Origin: Progne subis subis
Taxonomy: Eukaryota; Chordata; Aves; Passeriformes; Hirundinidae
Direction: 5' to 3'
Assembly (NCBI GenBank): GCA_022316685.1
Contig: JAKJHU010000184.1
Location: 496,001-560,000, forward strand
Length of the DNA stretch: 64,000 bases
In this document: positions 24,301 to 34,900 of the stretch, one piece after another
Layout: each line of letters starts with the position of its first letter
How positions within the stretch are numbered: position 1 is the stretch's first letter
The notes under the pieces: model-generated
Told to the model about the DNA's origin: nothing
The model's input: only the letters and a program-made list of their open reading frames with translations
Databases searched by the model: none
Program-made: the position numbers and the translations under genes

Positions 24301-27300
24301 CTAACACTGCTGTACACGCACATCCCAAACACCTCATGCTCTGCTTCCACACAGTGACACTGCCTGAATCAGGCAGCTCAACTCACTGTGACAATCCTGA
24401 CACACTTCTTTGCACCTGGAAGTCAGAGTGTTACACACAAAACCCTGCCTGTGGTCTGAACACACAGACTGAGCACAGATGTTACTGGGGTTCACTAAAA
24501 TGAGGCTGTACCTGTAAGGCATTGCTTTGTAGAAGGTGTTCAGGGGCTGGGGGCCCGCTGTGTATTTGCTGATAACCAGGGGCAAGATGATCTGCAAAGG
24601 AACCATTGGAACCGCCAGCAGAGCCAGGTGCTCTTTGGGGACTCCCTCCTCCACCAGTTTGAGTCCTGTCACAGCATCTGCTGCTGAAAACCCAACCTGC
24701 AATGCCAAGGAGACAAAATAAGCTGAGGAGGACAGCAAGTTTGGCAAGAAATTCAATTCACCCCTATCAAGTAAATTGAGAAATGTAACACAGGACAAGT
24801 CACTTCTGCCCCTGATTTGATTTCCAGATTAGTTCTACATGTTCTACACTTGCACACTCTCATTGTCATCAGAGCCAAAACCATTCCAAGAGCATTAAGC
24901 AGCACTGCCATTCATTCCTGTGCCTTCACTGCTCTTGGCATCCTCAATATCCAGCTAGGAGCCATGGAAACCTAGCTTGGACACAGCTGGGGATTCTGAG
25001 CTAAAAAACCCTCATTTTCTGTCCTTTTAACTGCAGGCTACACAGCCTGTTTAAAAATGTTTAAACTTTAATACCATGTTGCCACCAAACTCCTCTCCAA
25101 TGCTTGTGTTAAACAGAAAAGCTCACACAAAGCTTTTCTGCTGCACGGCCCTGCTCAGCACACAGACAAGCCATTCTGCTCAAATTTCATGTGAAAATTC
25201 ACAACTGATGACAGCCAATAGCAAAACTAAGTCACAACGCTTCCAGACTGATGCCAGCATTTAACAAATCTTAAATGTATTTACTTACTTTTGAAGTGAG
25301 GATCAAGAGACAGAAAGTAAGAACTGCTGGCATCTTGATTATTGAGAACAGCAGCTTGTATGTGTCAGTGATGCCTTTTGTTTCTTCCTTTGCTGGTATT
25401 AGCTCCTGGTTTTCCTTTTTCAAAAAGGCAACCAATGTAGTGGTAACAAGGAAGACAGCTCCCAGAAAAACAGGAAATCTGGAGGGGAAAAATAAAAATG
25501 TCTTGGTAGCAGCCATGATTGACCGTGCAGAATATAAACTAATAATCACAGTGGAATAAAAACAGGCAGCAAAGCAAACAAGCACAGAGCTACCTAGAGC
25601 GAGTGACACAGTTCTGCCCTCCTCTGAAAGGAGGTGTTTGCTGGAGCTGAGGCAGGAGCAGCAGCAAACCAGGTCACCTCCCTGCTGCTTGGTGGGTTAT
25701 TGGAGGAGCAACAGAAGCAAAAGGGAACGTGTTGAAGGATCACACACACAGCCACTGCAGGGTGAAAAAGGAGGAAAACCGCAGGTAACAGAAGACAGGG
25801 AAGAACCTCCAGAGGCAGAACTCCTTCCCAGCTGCATTACCAGGCAGGCAGGGAACCACTCTGTGCCCCAGCTCTACATCTCTATCTAAAATCCATCTCC
25901 CACTTGCAGGGAACACAGATTGAGGAGTGTGAAGATGGCCTGAGGAAAGTTTTTACAGAGCTGTAAGGAGTCCTCAGATTTGTCTGGCTGAAGTGGAGAC
26001 CTGCCAGCATTCAAGTGCCCTGTTTTTAAGCAGATCAGTACCAGCTAAATCGTGGATGTGGGGCAGTAAAAAAACCACCAAGAGAGTACTTTCTGATTTA
26101 CTGAATGCTCAATTCAAGATTAATCCTATCCTCTGCCTCGAGCACAGAGGCAGGAAAGAACTCAGCCATGTGCAGAGGGTAGGACAGGAGCAGCCTTAAT
26201 CCTCCTGCTCAGGAGCAGCTCCAGCAGCCTCTGGGAGACTCGAAGGAGCAGCGAGGGCTGCTGAAAGGGCAGAGACAGCACAAAGGTTCAGTCAGTTATT
26301 GCCTGCTCCTCGTGCACAGGAGGGGAGCAGGCTCAGCCAGCGTGGAGCAGAACGTGCAAGGACTGCTCGAGCTGTGTCCCACCGTCCCCAGGGTAACAGA
26401 AAAAAGGCTTTTCACACCATTTCTGCTGCTTTTCCCTTTCCTAAAATAAACATGACCTCACAAGCAACACTGTCAGATTGCTCTCGCTTGAAAGAAAAAA
26501 GGTGCCCCAAACAGACATCCTCAAGGAAAGATGCATTTTCTGAGAGTCTCACAAATCACAGCCGCTGGCTACAAAGGACGTAGAGGAGCAGTTCTCTAAT
26601 AATAACCCTGAGCATTATCACTGCAGTGAGAGACACACAGTGCAAGGATGGGGATTGAAATAGCTCTGAGCATCATCACATGAGTGCTCCTGATCAGGCC
26701 AGCCCTGTCAGCTGCAGCACAGCACTGCAGGGGCTGCATCAGCCACAAAGCAAAGCAAGAAAAAAGAAAAAAAATCCGCACCATATATATAGAGTTGTTC
26801 AGACAAGAAAAATTGCGTTTTTGAAGCTGTAAGCAGTTTATACAAAAATAAGGTACATTTCCTTTCAAATACAAAGAACCTTACTAACAGGCTACAAGCA
26901 AAAAAAACCTTTGAAATTAGAGTTTACATAAAGGATTTCAAGCACAAACTTTCTGGTCCACCACAGCCGCTACCCCCGTCCCTATTTTGCTTCTGCAGCT
27001 ACACTGCTAATAAATAAAAAATAAACCACTGAGATGGGACAAAACAAGTTTCTGGACCAGATCAGGGCTGGATCAGGCTGGAAAACAACCTTGAAGAAGG
27101 TAGCCAGGTGGTACAGGTCCCAGGAGCTGTAACACGTACACCAGGATCCCCCCAGGAGGAGGGGTGCCCCACAGTCCCGGGCACAGGTACGTGGGGGTGG
27201 CCTGTAAGGGGCACATTTGTCCTGTGCTCACTCTTTCCCTGTCCTTCACACTGGAACAGGAAAAACAGGCAGGAATCACAAAGCCAGGCAGGGAGCTTCC

Positions 27301-30268
27301 TCTGCTTTTAGAAAAACAAAAGTCACCTGAACAGCAAGTGCTAATGAACCCCTGGATGTGCCAGGACAACAGAAGGGTTTTTCCTGTCTCCTTCTCTGGC
27401 ACTTCAGCCTGACACAGCCCAACGCAGCCTTTGGCTTGGTGAATTCCATAATGGTTTTACATTTGTCCACATTATTTCCTGAAGTTAATATGAACAATGA
27501 ATGATGCTGCTTCTCAACAACTCAGAACTGACTTAGGATCACAGAATATCTTGAGCTGAGACAGACCTACAGGGATCATCCCAATCCTGGCCCAGCACAA
27601 GACGGGAATGTTATCCAAACACTCCTGGAGCTGTGGCATCCTCGGGGCAGTGCCCAGTACCCTTTGGGGGAAGAACCTTTCCCTGATCTCCACCTAAACC
27701 TCCCCCGGCACAGCTCCAGCCATTCCCTCAGGGTGCTGCCCCTCTGGACCACGGAGTGTTGACTTGTTCTTTCCCTGGCACTGGGCTCAGCCTATGACAA
27801 AAGTGCTCAGAGATCTGAGCTGGCAGAAAACATTCACCTTTTGTGAAGTTTTTGTGCTGCTTTACCTGCCCAAACCTGCTCATCACGAACCCCTGTGCTC
27901 CTTGGTGAGCTGGTTACTCCTGCTGCTCTCAGCTGCTCCAGGGAAACACCAAACTGTGCCAGTCACACGACCAGGGAACAGAAATTTCTTACAGTTTTAC
28001 CACCTGAAAGACCTTTTCCCGCAACTAGAGCATCAGTTACTTGCTGTTCTTGCTCCACCCACACCAATACTCCAGGGCAGGTTTAGGAGGTTGCATTGGC
28101 ACTGTTTGGGTTTGGGGGATAATATCTTTTAAAAACAGCACTTTTGTAATAGTAACAAATCCATTTATACAAACAGCCCTGAGAGGAAAAACCCCAAACA
28201 ACCAAAACCCTGGGCAGTGAGGGAAGTACAGCCAAGCCAAGCTCTCTGAACACCAGTGCCTGCAAGTTGCATCAGCAGCAAAGACGTCAGTGTGCACTGC
28301 AGTGAGAGGGAAGGGACACGCCAGGCCAGGAGCTGCACAGCACCAGGGAAAGCCAGGAACCAGCTGGGACACTGGGAGGGCCACGCTGAGCTCCTTGACA
28401 TGGGCCAGACACGAGAGAGCAAAGAGGAGCATGAGTTAGCAGTGCTGAGAGCTGCAGAGGCCAGGCAAGCACAGCAATCTCGGAAACTTCTGCCCTGATT
28501 CATCCCTGAGGAAGGGGCAGGACAGAAAGCAAATCTCCCCTTCACACAACAATTCCAGCCTGATTTGGCATACCTGGCACAGGCAAGGCAACCAGTGTGA
28601 GAGGGGCAGAAGAGACTGAGAGCAGGAGGATCTGCTCTCCACTGCCAGGGTCACCCTGAGACTGCAGCCAGGATTTCCTGTCCTCCCTCAAACTTCAACC
28701 AAACCAGGTGCACTTGAAGCATCTCCTGGGTAACATCCCTAACACCAACCACCACACAGAACCTTTCTGAGAAAAATCCCAAACCCCAGCAAACAGAAAC
28801 ATCCCTCCACTAACAGCTAGTTATACTTACCACACTCCATTTAATTTGCTGAAGAGAAAAAGCAATTCCCCCTTAATTTACTAAAATAAGGCTTTCCTTC
28901 AGAAACTGGCTACATGGTCAACCCTGAACACCTTCACTTCCATTTTGTGAAAAATATCGTATTGGAAGCACCTTTTTCTTAATTCCTCTGTACCTTCTTC
29001 CCAGACAGGGACTTTGGCTTGCTCTTTTTTAAAGAGTAATCTAGTCCATGCCCATTAACTAGGAGGTGAAAAAAAAAGACTTCCTCCAAAGTGAGGAATT
29101 TAGATCAGCCGAGATAATGACAAGGCAGGTTTCCCACACACTTCAGACCAGGAAAATCTGAAGTCCAGGACATGTAGCAGTGGGTTGTGCCAGCCTCCAA
29201 GCAGGCTGTGCTTTCCCACGGGGCAAGGGACAAATCAAACCTGTTTGGTTCCCAGTGTCAAACCACAGAGGGGTCCAGGCTCAGGGAAGATGGATCCTGA
29301 AGAAGATATAACCATTATTATTAGGGAAAACTCCTTCCCTGGGAGGGTGGGCAGGCCCCGGCACAGAGCGCCCAGGGAAGCTGTGGCTGCCCCTGGATCC
29401 CTGGCAGTGCCCAAGGCCAGGCTGGACACTGAGGCTTGGAGCAGCCTGGGACAGTGGGAGGTGTCCCTGCGCAGGGAATCCCTGAAGTCCCTTCCAAACC
29501 AAGGCGTTCCCCGGCTCCATCCCAGCACAGCGCGGCTGCAGCGCCGTACCTGAGAGGGTGACGATGCCCCGGGGCTGCGGCTCGAACCGCAGGTACTTGT
29601 TGCAGAAGGAGGCGGACTCGAGGGCCAGGAACAGGACGTTTCCCAGGAAATAGCCGGCCGTCTGCCCCACGGAGTTGCAGGTGGAGGCGTAGCCCACGTT
29701 CTCCCGGGACAGCATGGTGAGCGCCCAGCCGTCCACCGCGATGTCCTGCGTGGCGGCCAGGAACTCGAAGAGGAAGAAGGTGACGGTGAGGGCCGCCACA
29801 TCGGGGCCGCGGCCGTGGCCGTCGCCCAGCAGCGCGTCCACCTGCGTGGACATGTAGATCATGAAGATCCCCAGCACGTACTGCGTGGGCACTAGCCACG
29901 ACTTGCGGCGGCCGAAGCCCCGCAGGTACACGGCGTCCACCAAGGGCGCCCACAGCAGCTTCAGGCTGAAGGGCCAGAACACGAAGCTGAAGAAGGCCTG
30001 GTCGGTGTAGCTGGCGCTCTTGCTCTGCAGGATGAGCGGCACGCTGCCCGCCAGCCCCAGCGGGATGCCCTGCAGCACGTACAGCACCAGCAGCAGCAGG
30101 ATGCTGCCCAGCTCCGCGCGGTACCCCCGCGCCCCGCGCCGGCAGCAGCGCCTCGGTGTCCCCGGGCAGCCCGTCGCGGGGCGGCTCGCCCGTCAGGTCC
30201 AGGCTTTGCCGGCGGGTGCCGGCGCGGCGCTGCCGCCAGCCCTCCTCGGCGGCGATGGCGGGCGCCAT
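21211..30268 (-). CDS. SLC33A1: SLC33A1, ER acetyl-CoA transporter (gene span, 6 exons)
   Basis: The protein matches human SLC33A1 (AT-1), a multi-pass major-facilitator transporter that moves acetyl-CoA from cytosol into the ER/Golgi lumen for acetylation of proteins and gangliosides. Conserved stretches include LYVLQGIPLGLAGS, SYTDQAFFSFVFWPFSLKLL, FEFLAATQDIAVDGWALTM, NVGYASTCNSVGQTAGYFLG, FSAADAVTGLKLVEEGVPKE, and MAFNAKVSDPLIGGTYMTLL followed by NTVSNLGGNWPST. The joined exons give about 531 residues; human has 549, the difference lying mainly in the variable N-terminus. The start at 30,268 has G at -3 and G at +4 and lies in a CpG island. Three one-base indels break the assembled frame: C5 at 30,124-30,128 (one too many), CCC at 25,461-25,463 (one too few) and GGG at 21,319-21,321 (one too many). 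Conservation on both sides of each favours sequence error. Confidence 0.93.
21715..21870 (+). mobile_element. CR1 LINE fragment in SLC33A1 intron 5
   Basis: Contains GGAAATGTCCCAGGCCAAG, GGGGCTTGGAGCAGCCTGGG, GTGTCCCTGCCCATGGCA and ends with the typical CR1 terminal repeat ATTCCATGATTCTGTGATTCTG. It is in CR1 sense orientation on the plus strand, antisense to SLC33A1. Confidence 0.92.
23035..23250 (-). CDS. SLC33A1: SLC33A1 coding exon 5
   Basis: Encodes ITLYSMYVAIMAFNAKVSDP, then LIGGTYMTLLNTVSNLGGNW and PSTVALWLVDPLTVKECAGA, followed by an Ala-rich ACATAAAAE where human has NQNCRTPDAVE. The frame is intact: 72 codons, phase 0 on both sides. The Ala-rich loop is the most divergent part of the protein after the N-terminus. 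Confidence 0.95.
23979..24096 (-). CDS. SLC33A1: SLC33A1 coding exon 4
   Basis: Encodes LLLGLEFAFLVWWAPKVKH, then EGGFPLYYYAVVVLSYALHQ ending at donor GTAACG. It matches the human segment LLLGLEYALLVWWTPKV. The frame is intact at 118 nt. Confidence 0.95.
24512..24696 (-). CDS. SLC33A1: SLC33A1 coding exon 3
   Basis: Encodes VGFSAADAVTGLKLVEEG, then PKEHLALLAVPMVPLQIILP and SKYTAGPQPLNTFYKAMPY, nearly identical to human. The frame is intact at 185 nt (61 codons plus 2). The acceptor is ATTGCAG and the donor GTACAG. Confidence 0.95.
25289..25478 (-). CDS. SLC33A1: SLC33A1 coding exon 2
   Basis: After acceptor CCCTCCAG it starts in frame as DFLFFW, then homology shifts frame to GAVFLVTTTLVAFLKKEN and GITDTYKLLFSIIKMPAVL, ending LTSK at donor GTAAGT. 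One base is missing in the CCC run at 25,461-25,463 (expected GGGG on the coding strand). With it, the exon is 191 nt and phases agree on both sides. Confidence 0.9.
25480..29317. other. SLC33A1 intron 1
   Basis: About 4 kb between exons 2 and 1. Apart from the CR1 copies at 27,538-27,765 and 29,318-29,515 no exon or RNA gene was recognised. Confidence 0.6.
27538..27765 (-). mobile_element. CR1 LINE fragment in SLC33A1 intron 1
   Basis: Begins with GGATCACAGAATATCTTGAG, the reverse of the CR1 end, and continues through CAATCCTGGCCCAGCACAAG, CCAAACACTCCTGGAGCT, GGGGCAGTGCCCAGTACCCT and CAGCCATTCCCTCAGGGTG. It is the older, more divergent CR1 type in the window. Confidence 0.75.
29318..29515 (+). 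mobile_element. CR1 LINE fragment 35 bp from SLC33A1 exon 1
   Basis: Contains TTATTAGGGAAAACTCCTTC, CAGAGCGCCCAGGGAAGCTG, TGGCTGCCCCTGGATCCCTG, CCAAGGCCAGGCTGGACACT and GCTTGGAGCAGCCTGGGACA. The element lies immediately inside the intron 1 donor side of SLC33A1, antisense to that gene. Confidence 0.92.
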
Positions 30269-30420
30269 GTCCGGCAGCGGCAGCGGCCCCGGCGCGGGCG
30301 GGAACGGCCCGAGAGCGGCCCCGGCGCCGCCGCGCTGAGGGAACCGCCCCGCCCCCGCGCGCGCCAGGCGTGGCCGCGCCTCATTGGTGCGCTGCCGGTA
30401 GCACCGCTCCCTCGACCCTG
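29530..30420 (-). promoter_or_regulatory. SLC33A1 CpG island and promoter
   Basis: CpG-dense sequence covers coding exon 1 and about 150 bp upstream. CATTGG at 30,382-30,387 reads CCAATG on the minus strand, a candidate NF-Y CCAAT box about 115 bp upstream of the start codon. No TATA box is apparent. The island ends before two CR1 copies that separate it from the GMPS island. Confidence 0.65.
29550..30268 (-). CDS. SLC33A1: SLC33A1 coding exon 1
   Basis: From the ATG the frame reads MAPAIAAEEGWRQRRAG and SLDLTGEPPRDGLPGDTEAL, resembling human RQRRPG, SLD and REALL. At the C5 run (30,124-30,128) homology moves by one frame into YRAELGSILLLLVLYVLQG and runs to VTLS at the donor GTACGG. Removing one C restores a single frame of 239 codons plus one base. 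The exon holds the first several membrane helices. Confidence 0.9.
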
Positions 30421-30479
30421 ATTGACGGGCCTGGGGCAGCGGGACCGGAACTGGGAACGGGAACCGGGAACTGGGATCG

Positions 30480-30745
30480 GGATCGCTGGAGCTTCTCCGT
30501 GCCCAGGAAAGGCTGAGGGAGCTGGGGCTGCTCAGCCTGCAGAAGAGCCCCAGCTGAGAGGGGCCCTCAGCCCCGTTTGTCCCTGTCTGCTCCGGGGGCC
30601 CAGCAATGGCACCAGAGCCACGGGCAGGGACTGAGCCCAGGAAGTTCCACGTGGACAGGAGGAAGATCTTCCCTGTGAGCACTGGCACAGACCCCAGAGC
30701 GGGTGTGCGGCTCCTCACTGGGGATATTGCAGACCTATCAGGACA
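30480..30745 (+). mobile_element. CR1 LINE fragment between SLC33A1 and GMPS
   Basis: Reads GGCTGAGGGAGCTGGGGCTG, CTCAGCCTGCAGAAGAGCCC and then GGAAGTTCCACGTGGACAGG with AGATCTTCCCTGTGAGCACTGG, in the order of the CR1 3' region in sense orientation. It lies in the divergent intergenic interval. Confidence 0.85.
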
Positions 30746-31139
30746 CGATCCTGTGCCATGTGCTCTGAGATGACCCTGCTCGAATGCCAATGTAAACAGA
30801 CCTGTAAAAGAATGACACGTGCCAAAAAAAACCCCAAAAAACACAAAAACCAAAAAAAAACCCAACCAAAAAAACAGAGCAGAAACCCCGATTTTGAACA
30901 AAACCTGTACGTTTCTATCAGCCTCAGGACTGTTTGGAATCTGACAGCAGAACCAGGCGCTGGTGTGTGATTTCATCTCAGTTAGAATTCCTTAATTCAG
31001 CCCTTCCTTCATTCCCTGTATTTGAACTGACGTTCAGGGAAAGGCCCCCAGACCGCCCCGGGACCGCTCCAGGAGGGCTCGGCGGATGCAGTTCGCGTTC
31101 TCCGGTGTCCGCTGGGGAATTCTCCGAGCAGGCACAGCC

Positions 31140-31262
31140 GGCTCAGTGTCCAAGGCCAGGCTGGACGGGGCTTGGAGCAGCCTGGCCGATGGCAGGGGGT
31201 GGGCCGGGATGGGCTTTAAGTCCCTCCCAACCCGAACCAGCCAGTGATCCCACGACACCGTA
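31140..31262 (+). mobile_element. CR1 LINE fragment upstream of GMPS
   Basis: Contains CAGTGTCCAAGGCCAGGCTG, GGGGCTTGGAGCAGCCTGG and TTAAGTCCCTCCCAACCCGA. It is in sense orientation and ends about 255 bp upstream of the GMPS start codon, so the proximal GMPS promoter begins just after it. Confidence 0.88.
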
Positions 31263-31329
31263 GGATGCTGACGCACAAAACCCCACTCGCTGCAGAGCTC
31301 CGACTGCTTCCACCCTGCCAACAGAACCA

Positions 31330-31950
31330 AACCCCTCCGGGGTGCCGGGGCTCTCCGGCCGTGTCCCCGCCGTGTCCCCGCATCCCCGTCCCGCCCCTGA
31401 CCCCGCCGCTCCTCCCCTTCCGCCGGAGCGGCCGTGCGGGCTCCTCCTCCCGCGGGCGGCATTAGCTCATCGGCCGCGGCTCCTCGCGGCCCTTTCTTCG
31501 CGCTGCCCGCCGCCCCCATGGCCCTGTGCAACGGGGACACCAAGGTCAGTGCTGCGGCCGCGGGGCCGGGGCTGCGGCCCGCTGCGCTCCGGCCCGGCCC
31601 GGTGCCGCCCGCCCGGGCACATGGCGGGGCCCCGCGGCCCGGGAGGGGAACGGCTCGGCGGGGAGAACGGGGACCGCCCGCGCCGCAGCCTCAGCCGCAG
31701 CGCTGGCCGCTCGCAGGGCGCTAATTCGTTAATTACCTGCTGAATGCCCCGAGCGGGGCTGTTCGGCGGCGCCCTGCCCGGCCGCGTCCCCGCTCCGTGG
31801 GCTCGGTTCGTTCTCGGCACGGGCAGAGCCCCCGGCCCTGGCTGCCCGCGCATCGCCCCGTGCCCCGCTGCAGCCACAGCGTGTCCGGGGCTGGGACATC
31901 GGGGCACGGAGCGACCCGTGCGACTGGCAACTAACTCACAGCTCTGTCTG
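31330..31950 (+). promoter_or_regulatory. GMPS CpG island and promoter
   Basis: A CpG-rich block surrounds GMPS exon 1, with many CCGC and GCCC motifs compatible with Sp-family binding and no evident TATA box. The start codon context is CCCCCATGG (G at +4, C at -3). It is arranged head to head with the SLC33A1 island. Confidence 0.65.
31518..31544 (+). CDS. GMPS: GMPS coding exon 1
   Basis: Nine codons, MALCNGDTK, then donor GTCAGT. The human protein begins MALCNGDSK. The exon lies in the CpG island; intron 1 is 5.85 kb. Confidence 0.95.
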
Positions 31951-34900
31951 ATAGCGATAACTTCTCAGCAAGCCCTGCGAGCTGCCTCGAGCTGCTGCTG
32001 CAGCAGGAGGAAAGACTTGTTCGGGTTTCTTTATCTAGTTTGCGAAAAATGCCGTGACTCTGGGGCGGTTTGAGTGCCCGGGTTTTGAGTGCTCACTGGG
32101 TCCCTGTGTAAGTTTGGTGACATGCTTTCCCTTGGCTATGGTCACAACCTCCTCTCCTGGCTGGGGCTGCTCCTCTCCTCCCTTGTTCTCGGCTCTTCAT
32201 CTAGTTTACAAGAAGCTGTGCCTCCGGGGGGGTTTCTGAGTGCCCGGTTCGTCCCTGTATAAGTTTTCTGGCACGTTTTTCCCCGGCCGTGCTCGCAGCC
32301 TCCTTTCCTGCCCTCGGGGGCTGCAGTTGTCCCTGGCAGTGCTGGCGGTGGGATGTGGAGCTCCTGCACCGGTGAGAGCAGTTTCTGCAGGCACCGGGTC
32401 CCCGCAGCCCAGGGACACCTGTGTGACACTCCTGCCTGGTAAAGTTTGCCTGACACAATGATCTGGGGGGCTCCTGTGTCCGTCTTGGGGATGGCCTGAG
32501 TTTGAGGGAGCTGCTCTCCTGTTATACCTTGAAATATGGGTGAGCCTTCTTAGACCTGCTTAATTTTAATACCACAGGGAAACAGTTAAACTCCTGTAAA
32601 ACCTGTGCTGGCTTGAAAGTGCAAGATCAAGGCTCCTGGTTTAGGCTTCTCCTAGCTAACCAGTGTGGGTGAAAGCTCAGGGCTGAGGGCTCGGGCAGAG
32701 GAGCTGCTGCTACTTCCCAGTGCTCCAGAATGGGACTGGTCTGTGTGGAAATGCCGTTTATAAATGGCATTAATGACCAACCTGCGAGCATGTGGGTGTG
32801 CGAAATGCTGAAAAATCCCCTGATTGTGCACAAGTAGGCTGTTAGGAACTTGCACACTCAGTTTAAGACACTAGGCAGGGATGTGAGGAACAGGATTTGT
32901 GGTGTCCTTGGCTGGTAGCCCAAGCCTGGTTCCAGTTCTCCTACCTCAGCTCACTAGGGAATTGGGAATTATTTGGTTTTGGCACCAGAAGAGCAGCGGT
33001 GATGGAAGGTTTTTGCCCTCCGGTGTTGCTGTGGTGGGGTGAGGCTGACCTCACTGTGGGGTGACCACATGGCTCAGGTGGCACCTTGGTGCCATGCCTT
33101 GGGTCCGTGGTGTTCAGGGTGACTTGTGATTTGGATTAGCTGAGTAGAGGCTTGCTTCTCTCCGTGTACACAAGTTTTTAGTCCTGTTTTTTAGTCTTGC
33201 TCTGGGGACAGCAGCGTGGTGCCTCGGCCCCAGTGCCTGCACTGCCTGGGACAGGTGTCAGAGCAGCTTCCGCAGGAGGTCTCAAGACCAGCGAGTTCTG
33301 CAGATTTTTGTGCGAACAGACCGGAGGACAAGGAGCTCTGGTTCTAGCTGTAGTGAGGGGAGGAAGGGCTTTCCTCAGAGGCTGTTCCCAGCAGGAGGAG
33401 GTGCTGGCTCCATAAGCCCTGTCCATCCCTGCAGGAGCTGGGCTGTCTGGTGTCCTGGTAATCTCTCTGCTGGCATGCCCGTGGTGTACAGAGCTCAGCT
33501 GCCCTGCTGGCTGCACAGGAGCAGCATCTGTTCCCTTTTGGATTTCATCAGATGAAGTTCCCCGTGGTAAATTTGGGTTTAAAACCCCTAGCCTTGGAGC
33601 TGTGCCTTTCAATAAATAAAGCCAGATCCTGTGATGACTTTTCTGCTTTTTTTCCTTTCTTCTTTTTGCCCGTGATTTACGGTGGTGTATGTTGGGCGTT
33701 CTTAGTCCTGAACCCCTTAGAGTTCTACCTGTCTGCTTAGTCCAGAGGAGCGTGGATTACTGTCCTGCTTCTGCTGGGGTCTGAGGAAGGTGCACGTTCA
33801 GGACACAGACCTACCTGTGCTGCTTTAACCCTGCTTCCCGAGCTGCTCCTGATGTAACTTTGGCCTCTTTCTGTTTTCACACTCCTGTCTCCCCACAGCT
33901 CTTGCTGATGCCCCCATTAACCACACCCGCCTGCCCAAAACATCCCGGCTAGAGCAGAAAACCAGATTTATTTATTATCTACAGGTGTAGAGGCTGGGCT
34001 ATCAGTCCAGCTGAGCTGACACCAACAGGAGCTTCTGTTTAGTCTTTTTTCATGAGAAGGCTGCAGAGCTCTGTCCCTAAATGACACAACCTACTGCTCT
34101 GAAGGACTTAAAGACTTGAAATAAAAAAGTAGCACTGCAAGGAATAGTGATTTTCCCAGGATGGGCTCAGGAAAGAATAAGGATGTTCTGTCTCTCAAGA
34201 GCTGCTAATTTAGAAATTGCCGGGTGAAAATGCCCAGAATCACTCTAAAAGTGATTCCTTCCCATGCCCTGGAAGGGAGGGCGGTTCTGGTGACTCTGCC
34301 TCTCTGGGGGTGTGAACGGGTCTCTGCTGCTGGAGTCTGCTCTCTTCCACCATGTGCACTTTTTGTTGTGCAAGCCAGCGCTGAAAGTCATTAACAGCTC
34401 CCCATCGGGCGACTTGGCTGCCAGCTGAAGGACAAAAATTAAATACCTGATTTTAACCTGGATTGAGGCTTTTGGGGGATTTAGCACTGTTTTTTTTATC
34501 TCCCACTTGTGTCCTTTAATTAAGATAAAACCTCTTCCAGCTGGTGTGAGCTTTGGCCGTTGCCAGTGTGTTTGTTGGGAGGTTGTGTCCCAGCAGGGTG
34601 ATGCTCTCCAGAATCACCTGTGGCCAGTCTGGGGTGGATTCCTGCCCCAGGTGGAAGTGTTTGAGCAGCAGTGATGGGAACACAGGCGAGTCCTGGGTCG
34701 GAGGTTCTGCTGCCTGATCCAAACTGAGCAGAACATCCAACCTGCCACCACTAAAACCTGAAATGGAGCTCCAAGATGTCTGGAGGCAGCGTTTGCCAAA
34801 GTAAAAACCCTTCCCAGTTTGTCCTTTGCCAGGGAAACGAGGAAAGCTTTAAGTTAGGGGAAGAACTCCTTAGGAGAAGTAAATTCTTTAGGCAGCAAGT

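Noticed and set aside
29321..30976. 551-codon minus-strand open frame over SLC33A1 exon 1
   Set aside because: Only its central part from the ATG at 30,268 to the C5 run is genuine; upstream is 5' flank and downstream is the wrong frame kept open by high GC.
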